Source: Chrysopilus asiliformis (taxonomy: Eukaryota > Arthropoda > Insecta > Diptera > Rhagionidae). Taken from it: a stretch of DNA of 64,000 nucleotides. Below the pieces are notes generated by a model. It had not been told where the DNA came from and did not search any database. It worked only from the letters and a program-made list of their open reading frames with translations. This document shows, piece after piece, positions 22,401 to 34,400 of this stretch (position 1 is the stretch's first letter; each line of letters opens with the position of its first letter). The translations under genes were made by a program, and so were the position numbers. The stretch covers positions 66,359,274 through 66,423,273 of the forward strand of contig OZ035962.1 in assembly GCA_964034945.1 (NCBI GenBank), written 5' to 3'.

Positions 22401-25400
22401 TTTAACGAAACGAACGAAAACACGTTCCGTCTAAACAGGCTCTTACGGATGAGCGATTTCTTGTTTGAATTGAAGTGTTTGTTATCAGTAATTATGGATA
22501 ATGTAAATACACAAATCTTTCAAGTACAATTTTTATAATAGCCAAAATGCGACAATGTAAAACTATTTTCTTAAACTGATTTTTCTGCGATCATAATAAA
22601 CTTAGATGTTGTTAGGTCTGTTGTGTTTTTATACCCGTATGGTGATTTTCTTTTTAAATTTGAGACAATTTTCAGTTTAAAAAAAGGATACTTTTGTCTT
22701 ATCATTTTTATTTTTACAAAAATGGACATTCAAAGAATTAACTATTTTAATAATAGCATGCCATATGAAAAACATGTACACGAAAAATTTATTTCAATAC
22801 ATTTGGATTCGTGTATAGTGTATACATTCATTATGAGTCACGTTATGCATTTTCATTATTCATAAATCAGTCACAAATCAATTTTTCATTATTTTCGCAA
22901 CTTTTAATTTCTTTTGTATGAAATTAAAAATAAATTAATATATTAACTAAATGGTAATCAATAATCTGTATGTATGTAATATTGTTATCATTAATTAGTT
23001 AAGATATATGAAAAATGATTATCAAAATTAATTAATACTGTTTTTTCTTCTCCTTCTTTTCTTTGATCTGATATTTCTTTCTATTTTTTTCCAATATTTT
23101 TTATTTATTTTTTTTTTAAATTTTTAAAAAAATACTTATATATTTTATATTTTTATTTTGTTCTTTTTATTTCACTATTTTCGTTTTTAGAGCCACAGTG
23201 GACTTCTTCGCCTCCGCGGCCTCCGAGTCCCTCCCAGTCGCAGACTAGCTTCGATACACTTACATGTAAACACATTTTCAAAGAAGAAAGAATAATTAGA
23301 AAAAAAACACATTTTTCTTTCTTTAATATAACGTATTTTTATTTAGGTTTAAGAAAATTGATTGAGGTCGTTTGTTTTAATTTTCGTGTCATTCAATCAT
23401 TCCATTTTTATTGCTGTTTGTAATATTTTTTTTCTATATTTCTAATTTTTGTTTGTTTTTAGTTAACTTATAAATGTGGTTGAATGTGAATATGAATGTA
23501 AAGGCTAATTGAATATTGTAGTTTTTCTAATAATACTAATACTAGATTTTAAAAATAATTGAAAGTTTCATTTCGTTTTGAGGGTGTTTTTTGCGGCTTA
23601 TAAAATCCTTAACAATAAAAATCTTAGCGTGAAAAGTAATTAAAAATACACTATAAAACGATGACTACACGATTAACTTTTAAGTCAGAATTACAATGGC
23701 TCGAGAGCAACAGCGAGATCGAGAGCAAAATGATTTCATTGGCTGAGAGACACTCGTGACGTCATAGTCGCAGTGTCGCTGTCGCCTCATGTCTAATCCT
23801 AAATTTCTTTGAGTATAGTATGTATGGAAAAAACAGTGGGCCACATTAGCTATTTCCAACATGACAAACGAGAAAAGAATTTCTTAGTTAATTTCGCCTC
23901 AATCCAAAAACTTGACTTTCAAAACCCAACACAAAATAATTGTTAAAAAAACGACTTTAAACCGGCTTTCAAAATTTTCTTTGAAGTGGAGACATTAAAA
24001 CTTTGACTACACTTTAAAATGTCGTTCAGTACATTGCAAAGTAACATCATAAATCAAGAACTTATCAATGGTTGCCGAATTTCAAAAATAACAATTATGC
24101 ATGTTTGATCTTGCGAAGCAACAGCTCATACGCGAAAAATGATGATGTATCAGATTACCCGCCTATACCATAATACCTGGCTTTATATTTTAAGCGAAAT
24201 GCAAAAAAAAATTATTTCTTTTCGACATTTTTATCTTATTTTCTCGACAGACAAAAATCAATTTTCGTGAAGCAACTTTTAGTAAAACTATCACAGGCCA
24301 AGGCGAATGAGATTTTCAAGAGAGTACTTTTTTGCTTACCAAACATACTCGAAAAATTCTATCACTAGAAGTTTTTAAGAAATCTTGTACACAGACTGAC
24401 ATGACAGACGAACAGGCTGATAGACAGGAAGAGATTTTTGCAATAATGCTTACTCAGGAGTGTTGGAGTTTTTTTTAGGCAAAAGTAAGAGGTCTATTGG
24501 TTATCAAAAGTATTAGGAAAGAACAAATACATAATAATTAGGGTTTCTATTTTTGTTTCAAACTGTTTACATAGAAGAAAAAACCAACCAGAAATAAACA
24601 AAAAATTTAAAAAAAAGTTTTAAAAAATTAAAAGAAAAAAAATTTAAAGAATAAAAGTAAAATTTTGCCGTATCGAATCCGGGTCTCGAGAGTATATACT
24701 TCATCTCTTTACTGACCGCCGAGCAGTTGGGATCGGTATTAGATTGAAGACTTATTCAGTAGTAAAAATATAAATTTTAAAACAAATTTACTGAAAATAC
24801 AATTAAATTTGACACATCTACGCATCGATTAAAAAAGAAGAATAAAAATAGCTTAATAGTTTTTCAATTTTTCGAATAAAAAATGAAGTTTTTCAAATTT
24901 ACGCTTGAAAATTTTGTAGTGCCAATAAAAAAATTAAAAAATATATATTTCGCCAACACCGGCGCGTGGTAGTCCAATACTCAGCCACGGGGCTAATGGA
25001 ACAGTACGAAATTCATTGTTGAAGACTTAATGATGATCATAGTTATAATTTTGATATGCATAAAAACTAATAAAATTTTATTAAAAAGCAAAATGAACAC
25101 ATCTACAGATAGAAAGTTTATATTTTTCAAGATAATCATCAAAATCGGTTCGACAAAAGCCGCTGGGGCTCTGTCGAAAGGAATACATACAAAATCCCTT
25201 TGCCCTTTTAAATATATAGGTATATGTACCAGCCGGGTCCATAGGGTTGATGGGTTAAGTTGTTTCATTGCAGATAGTGACATACATTAGACGCATGATT
25301 TTCTTATAAAAATGTAATTTTGAAAAAAATGTATTTCTATAAGTGTAATTTTGAAAAAGTGCTTTTTTCTTATAATTTTATAAATAAGCTAACTTTTTTG

Positions 25401-28400
25401 TACACTTTCTATTAAGTTGCTCTCTGCCTATGTACCTATGTATATATATTTTCAAATCGTTGGAAGCTTTTATTTTCGAAACTATACATAGGAAGATGAA
25501 ATTCTGCGACCTTGCATAGTTCTGGTGACAATGTTTTGTGTAGTTCCGGTTTCACTACTTTGTCCTTGTAAGGTGAGGACAACGTGGTTATCCTTTTCTT
25601 CAAATTTTCCAGAAAAAATATCTGAAGGTTTTTTTGTGTCGCTGTATTCAATTATGAAGTGAAGAAATTCGTAAGGATATCTCAAAAGCAATGATATAAA
25701 GGGTCTTTCAACAAGGACATAACAATTTTGTATTTTAATAAAAACGCACCCTAAAACTTTTTTTATGATCTGGCAATGCCAAAACGTCAGTCAAGGTTTA
25801 CATTTTTATCATGGTGAAGTTCACGAACGAGCAACGATTGGAAATTAGTAAAACTTGCTACCGATATTCTGACTCGGTGGTCGCAATCGTGTAATCTCGA
25901 GAAATGGTCCGGTCGAATGGCCACCTCGATCATGCGATTTAACGCCGCTGGATTTTTTTTTTATGGGGTTATGTTAAGTCGTTGGTTTATGCCAACAAGC
26001 CAACAACGTTAGAGGAGCTCAGGAACAATATCGAACGCGAAATTGCCAACGTTCCGGCCGATATGTGTGGAAGAGTGGTGGAAAATTGGCTCCAAAGAAT
26101 CAATCAGTGCAAACGTGCTCACGGTGGCCATATGAACGACATCGAATTTCATACTTAAATGTAACATGTCCACTACACCTGGAATAAATTTCAGCCCGAT
26201 ATCTCAATTATTTTGTGTTTTATTTAAATACAAAATTGTTATGTCCTTGTTGAAAGACCTGATACAAGTATATTGAAGACTAAAAAGTATGAAATAAAAA
26301 AAAACAATTTAAAAACAAGTTTCCTAATATTATGTACCTTCAAAATGCACTAAAAACTACAATGTAAAACAAGTTTTCCCACTAGGGTCTCAAGAATTTT
26401 TTTTTAAATTGTATATTTTGCTAAAAATATAGTGTGTGGCGCTGGAAGAGAGTGAAATGTGTGGTTTACGGAGTGTGGCTTACGGCTTTATAGTAGCTGT
26501 GTGATTAAAATATCATGTGTTGTGTGCTGAATTCAAACCGCAAATCCGATGCCACGTACTTTTTTTTATATACAAATATATAAAATTTTAATGTGTGCTG
26601 AGTTCAAACAGCAAATTCAACGCCACACACTTTTTTTTAATATACAAATATATAAAATTTAAAGAACATTTCTCTTGAAATTCTAAAATATTAGTGGGAA
26701 AACAAAAGCCAATTCAGACCCTCAAAACCATGGTACGATAACGGAGATATGCCAGGTTGAAAGTCACCTTCTGTAACATGTCACTCTTTACAAAACGAGT
26801 TTAACATTTCTAGCTATAGTATCAGTTTACACGTATTTTTCTCTTAATTAAGCACGATTTATGATTTAAACAGAAACAAATTATGAAATTTGAAGATTTT
26901 GATAAGAAATATCGACAAAGTATAAGCTCATCGACAATCGACAAAGTATAAGCTCATCGACAAATGATAAAATAGATAGATATATCGATGTACACAAAGC
27001 CTAATGTACACTGAGCTTAATGTACATTGAGCCTGAAGTACACTGGGAAAATCGTTCAACGTTATAAGGCATGAAAGACAATCAAAAAATAATAAATATG
27101 AAAGTGGACAAAACTAGCATAATGTCTGCTCCTTTTTGAACTAGCATCAATCTCTTTGGAAACTTGCAATGTTTTTTCTAGTTGCCAGCTACTGTCAACT
27201 AAGCAACTAGTCTAATATACACTGAGCACAAGGCGGCAAATATACACTAATGGCTTGCAAAAAAAATTGTCCAAAAATTTCTCGCTACGTTACTGATGGA
27301 ACGTTTCTTTAAAACTGTAAAAAGGGGTTAAGTTGTGTTTATTGTCGTATAAAATGCCAAATAGAAAATTTCGGAACTATTAAAACTGCTTTGATATTTT
27401 AATTTGCTTGTAATCTGCTAAGCTTTGCCTACATATAAAAATTAATATTTCTTATTGCTATGATGCTTTAGTATATATTATGTTTTTTTTTATATTGTTT
27501 AATATTATAACATGCTCCAGTAGGTTAGAATTGTTTTCCTTTAATTTTCAAACATATTTATTAATTGCTGTACGTTTGTATGTATGTGTTTGTGAATGTT
27601 TTTTTTTTGAAATTTATTGCTTTATTAAATATTTGAACGAATATTTCTGGTGAAAACCGTTTCGTTGAGAACTTAATAATTGAAAATTTTTACTTATGCG
27701 CATATATAATAATATTTATATATGTGTTACAGTACTTCTATTTGTTTTTAGTCCGAGATATTGAGAGATGGTATTTATCAAATGTAACCGCTTGAGAAAT
27801 TGATTTAATTATGAAATTTAAAGATTGTTGTGGGTGGGAAAATGAATAAAATACCATAGTATTATAGTAATCTTGCAAAAGTTTTGTATTTTCTCGTTCT
27901 CTTAATTTGTTTTCCGTATAGTTTGTATTTAAATTAGAAAAAAATTGATTTTTTTCATGAGAATCCATTGATAATTTCGTAAATTAGAGAGTATTGAAAA
28001 TTGATTAATTGTAATTTATTATAAACAGCACCACCAGCCCCCGGAGCATCAGTGAATCCCACCTCAGTGACTAGTCCAAGCACACAAAATGTTACGGGAG
28101 CTGCTTCTGTTGCGACTGCATCATCACTGGACGTTGTATCTGTTGCAACTCCTGCACAACCAGAACTGCCAGTATTTACATGTCCACGACGACCAAATCT
28201 TGGACGCGAAGGACGACCAATTGTATTGCGCGCCAATCATTTTCAAGTAACCATGCCTCGCGGCTACGTCCATCACTATGACATTAATATTCAGCCGGAC
28301 AAATGCCCCAGGAAAGTTAATCGAGAGATCATTGAAACGATGGTTCATGCATATAGCAAATTATTTGGTGTACTGAAACCAGTTTTCGATGGACGAAATA

Positions 28401-31400
28401 ATCTCTATACTCGAGATCCGTTACCAATTGGTAATGATCGCTTAGAGCTGGAGGTAACGCTGCCAGGGGAAGGCAAGGACCGATTGTTTCGTGTGACAAT
28501 CAAGTGGATGGCTCAAGTATCACTATTTAACCTAGAAGAGGCTTTAGAGGGACGTACAAGACAAATACCCTACGATGCAATATTAGCTTTAGATGTCGTT
28601 ATGAGACATTTACCTAGCATGACCTACACACCGGTTGGCAGAAGCTTCTTTAGCTCACCCGATGGCTACTATCATCCATTGGGCGGTGGACGTGAAGTAT
28701 GGTTCGGTTTTCATCAGAGTGTTAGACCCTCACAATGGAAAATGATGCTTAATATTGATGGTAATTTAGAAATGATTTTCATAAGTATCTTGACCGTTCT
28801 TTGATCATTTATATTTCATTCTTTTCCTTTTTCAACAAAAATCAGTTTCGGCAACGGCATTTTATAAGGCTCAGCCAGTCATTGATTTTATGTGTGAGGT
28901 TCTCGACATTCGTGATATCAACGAACAGCGGAAACCACTTACCGATTCACAGCGAGTTAAATTCACCAAAGAGATCAAGGGGCTCAAGATCGAGATCACA
29001 CATTGCGGGCAAATGCGCCGAAAATATCGGGTCTGCAATGTTACCAGACGGCCGGCTCAAATGCAATCGTATGATTTTTTTTTCATTATTATTATTTTTG
29101 TTCTTTACAAATTCTTTAAAAAAATTTATATATATTTTTTTAAATTCTTTTAGATTCCCGCTTCAATTGGAAAATGGACAGACTGTGGAGTGCACTGTAG
29201 CCAAATACTTTTTGGATAAGTATCGAATGAAGTTGCGCCATTCACATTTACCATGTTTGCAAGTTGGGCAAGAGCACAAACATACATATCTACCGTTAGA
29301 GGTGTGCAATATTGTTGCTGGGCAGCGATGCATCAAGAAATTGACCGATATGCAAACGTCCACAATGATAAAGGCGACAGCACGCTCAGCACCGGATCGA
29401 GAACGTGAAATCAATAATTTGGTTAAGCGTGCCGATTTCAATAATGATTCATATGTACAAGAGTTCGGTTTAACCATATCAAATAGTATGATGGAGGTTC
29501 GTGGACGTGTACTACCACCGCCCAAGCTACAGTATGGTGGCCGTGTGTCAAGCATGAGTGGGCAAGTAAGTATCAATCATTTGTATTATTGGTGTTAAGA
29601 GATCTCTTTAAAAATCAGCACAGCAGTTATTTCCTCCACAGAATAAAGTTAGCCTTGCATCGCCCAATCAAGGTGTTTGGGATATGCGAGGCAAACAGTT
29701 CTTCACTGGCGTTGAGATACGTGTCTGGGCGATAGCCTGTTTTGCGCCGCAGCGTACTGTTAGGGAGGATGCCCTTCGAAATTTCACGCAGCAGCTACAG
29801 AAGATTTCAAATGATGCTGGAATGCCAATTATCGGTCAGCCATGCTTTTGCAAGTACGCCACCGGACCGGATCAAGTAGAGCCAATGTTCCGTTATTTGA
29901 AGAATTCATTCAATGCTCTACAATTGGTTGTTGTTGTATTACCGGGAAAAACTCCAGTTTATGGTATGATTTTTTTTCTTAATTTCAATTAAATGGTTTT
30001 CACAATTACAGTTTTAAATTTTATTTGATTTAGCTGAAGTTAAACGTGTTGGCGATACGGTTCTTGGAATGGCTACACAATGTGTTCAAGCGAAAAATGT
30101 TAATAAGACATCGCCACAGACTTTGTCGAATCTATGCTTAAAGATCAATGTGAAATTAGGTGGAATTAATTCCATTTTAGTACCATCGATTAGGCCAAAA
30201 GTGTTTAACGAGCCGGTCATATTTTTGGGGGCGGATGTAACACATCCACCCGCTGGTGACAATAAGAAACCATCAATTGCCGCTGTCGTCGGTTCCATGG
30301 ATGCTCATCCGTCACGATATGCCGCCACAGTACGTGTTCAACAGCATCGTCAAGAGATTATTCAGGAGCTTAGCAGCATGGTCCGAGAGCTATTGATAAT
30401 GTTTTATAAATCGACTGGCGGCTATAAGCCACATCGTATAATTTTATATCGGGATGGGGTATCGGAGGGACAATTCCCTCATGTATTACAACATGAGTTG
30501 ACTGCTATTCGAGAGGCTTGTATAAAATTGGAGCCTGATTATAAACCGGGTATTACATTTATAGTTGTACAAAAAAGACACCATACGAGGCTCTTCTGTG
30601 CTGATAAGAAGGAACAAAGCGGCAAATCTGGCAATATTCCAGCTGGTACGACTGTCGATGTTGGGATCACACATCCCACCGAATTTGATTTTTATTTGTG
30701 CAGTCATCAAGGAATACAGGTATGAATTTTTATATATTTAATTTTTTTTGGAAATTTTATTTGAAAGTATGGGAATTTTTCGCTGATACTGTTATTTACA
30801 ATACGTTTTGCAATGAAAAAAATGAAAAATTTTAAAAAGGAAGTATAAAACAATAAAAAAAAAATTTTTAAAAAAAGCTTTTATTAAAAAAGAATGCACT
30901 AAAAAGAAAAAAATAATTTTCTGGACGCTGTGTATCACAAATATAAAAGCTTTTTAAAAGCGAGATAAATTTTTATTTTATTGTTTTATGCATTATCTCG
31001 CTTTTTAAAAGCTTTTATATTTGTGATACACAGCGTCCAGAAAATAATTTTTTTCTTTTTAGTGCATTCTTTTTTAATAAAAGCTTTTTTAAAAAAAATT
31101 TTTTTTATTTTTTTTATTTTGTTCTTTTTAGTCTTCGAATATATATCCTTACATTTGAGATGTCCTTACAGGCTTTTTAACTTGAGAATCGTATTCAGCG
31201 ACCCCAAAAACCCCCAGAATAGATTTTTTTCTGGAAAATTTGGAGAAAAGGATAATCACGTTATCCTTACAGGACCTTCTCTTATCCTTACAAGGACGAA
31301 GTAGAGAAAATATTGTATTGTCATCGGACTTATATAAGTGTACAAAATTTCAAGTGAATCGGATGAGTGGAAGTGGGTCAAAATTTCATTGCCAGATTTG

Positions 31401-34400
31401 ACCCCGACAAACAAACAAACAAACAAACAAACAGACAAACAGACAAGATAGCGAGCTAAATAAAAGCTTTTAAAAAACAGTTTGGACCCAAAGCCAAGAA
31501 AAAATTCTGTTGTCGGTTTGGGCAAAGAAAATAAAAGATTTACGTGGCCAACGGAAAAGCAGCGTTCTTTTCAACAATAATAAGTTCTTCATACGATGCG
31601 CTCTCTTTTTTTTTGTAATAATTCAACAAACTTGAATTTATTTTACGGTTATTACACAAAAATATAAACTTATTCACTATGGCCAGCTCTTGGTTTAGAA
31701 AAATTATTTTACGAGATCCCTCCATTGTAGAACTAGCTTCAGCAGTAATCAAAGAATGACACTTGAAACGTCAAATGAAATCTCGCTACTAGATGGAAAT
31801 ACTTTGAAATCACTTTTTTTAAATCCAGAGATTTCAAGTAGATGAAAACTTCACTATAACGGAATAACGGGATTTTCACTATAACGGAATTAATACTAGT
31901 TAGTAGTATTTCACAGATTAATCATTTTAGGGTTTTGGTTATTTCATGAATGTGTCCAAAATGGAAATATTTCATCAGACTTTTCTATATTTAGTTTTAT
32001 AATTGGTGCTACTACTGTGATATTTGAATATCTCGAAACTTATCGTTTATTGGCCAATAATTTTGAATAATATTTGCTTTTCTCGAAACGAATTTTTCTA
32101 TTCATTTGTACCGAATTTCTCCTGGCGAACAATTTAAGATTTATAAAATTTTAATTCAATTGAAACATAGGAAAGAAAAATTGTTAAAGAAGCGTCAGTC
32201 AAGATTCAGCCCGAAGTGTAGTTGACCTCAGAATAACTGTTACACTTCTGTTGTTGACCTGATCATCAGTCACAGACAGGAGCGACCGGGGTAGGGAGTT
32301 AGTTTGCTCTACATATAAAAATCGACATTTTACTAATGCAATTGTGAATTCCGTCCGTTATAGTGAAAAGTGTTGAACTTTTTTTTTCTAGAAAGCATTT
32401 TTTCAGCCAAGGCGCAAATCAATTTAAGATATTTAGTTTTGTTAAATTCGTGGTGTCAAAATCCTTTTGAGTCAATACCGCACTTGTTTTCTATTACTTT
32501 TTTCTGATATTCTAGTGGAAGTTTTGAAATTTTTTGTTATAGTAGCGGAATTTCATTATTTTATTTTTTTAAATTCTTAATCGATTGCAAAATGGAACGT
32601 AAGTTTGACAATTTTTGTCCAAACAAACCCAATAAAACCCATCAAGATGGGTAACGTATCAAATGAAAGAGCCCGTGAAGAAACCTTGAAATATTTATAA
32701 CATATAGGGTTCAAAAACGCTTGTTTACAGAACTCATGAGTTTTTAAGCGACTCAATTCATGAGTCATTTGCACACTGCTCATTTGCGTTTGAGATGAGA
32801 AAATTCTTTTGCTTGTGTGTGACTCATCAGTTATGGCCTATGTTCTGTTCTCAAGGACAAAAACAATTTCTGAACAGCAAATGATTTTCACATACTAACT
32901 ATGGCCTCCAAATAGTCTATTAATCAAAATCCAAAATAAATATACTAAATATGGGATATCCCTAGACTGGAGAAAGATATGGTTTTACGGTAAAAGGCAA
33001 AAATGTGGAGCGTTGTATCGTCTTCAATTTCGCATTCCGAGTTTTTTTTAAATTGTTAGTTTGCAAAAAAAAATAATTTTCACATACTAGATTTTACTCT
33101 ATTATATTTTGTACAAGGAACTTCGTATTAGAAAGTAAAATATCAGTTGTGGTCAACACAAAACTTTCTTCTACAAAATCTACGACGCTGTGCAATTTAC
33201 GCTAGAGCCCTGTCGCGTTGTCAACCTAAGACGACCTCCCAATAAATTGTTGGTTCATCCAAAAATATCAAAAACGTACAAAATTTGAGATAACTTGAGA
33301 ACGGTAAAAGATATCAATTTACGGTAAATGGCAAAAATGTAGAAAATGTTAACATCTTTAATTATTCTTTTAACTGATTTGTCAAAAAACCGTTAGTTTG
33401 CAAATTATTCGCAAAAGTATGATTTTTTACATATTAATGAAAATATCTCAATAACGGTAAAAGATAACGGATAACGGTAAGAAACAAAATTGTGCAGAAT
33501 GCCATTCTCATTAATTCACTTCATACATTCAGTCAGCAAAAACCCGTTAGTTTTCGAGATAATCGCAAAAAACTGTTTTTTTGGAAATAACGGTTTATCT
33601 CGATAACAGGTGGAGATATCGAGTTATAGCTAAAGACAAAAGTGTGGGAAATTTTATTTTCTCCAAGTTTTGTCATACTTAAGGCCACTAAAAAACGCGT
33701 AGTTTGGGAGTAAATCGAGAAAAACGAAATTGCGATTTTTGAAAAACCGCCATTTTGGATACTTCCGGTTAACGGATTTCCACCAAAAGTTGATAGGATC
33801 GTCCCATTTCAGGACCCAACATGCCTATAAAATTTCATGGCGCTAGCTCTATTAGTTTTTGAGAAATCTTGTACACAGACTGACAGACAGACTGACAGAC
33901 AGAAAGACATTTTTTAAATATGACTCCAATCGACTTAGGAGTGATCGGGAAATGTTTTTTAGGCAAAATTAAGGGGTCGAAATTTTTCATGAATACAATA
34001 CTTTATTATACTCCGTAGAAGAAAGTAAAAATTGTACTAACGCCACCTACTACCGTGCATTTTGTTGGTAGTAAAATTATTTTTAATATGTTCTACAATA
34101 CCATTGATACCTTTTATAACATATCGTAGATATATTAATACTGTCTAAACAAAAGTTGAAATTTTGGCTAACAAATGTATTCTATAGGGAACGAGTCGGC
34201 CATCACACTATCATGTTTTATGGGATGATAATCATTTTGATTCGGATGAGCTACAATGCCTAACTTACCAACTCTGTCATACTTACGTACGCTGTACAAG
34301 ATCCGTGTCGATTCCAGCGCCAGCCTATTACGCACATTTGGTTGCCTTTAGAGCGAGGTAATTTTTATTTAATGTAATTTTTATAGTTTGGCATGTAAAA

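Noticed and set aside
28124..30710. Minus-strand frames opposite AGO1 exons
   Set aside because: Shadows of the conserved plus-strand coding exons.
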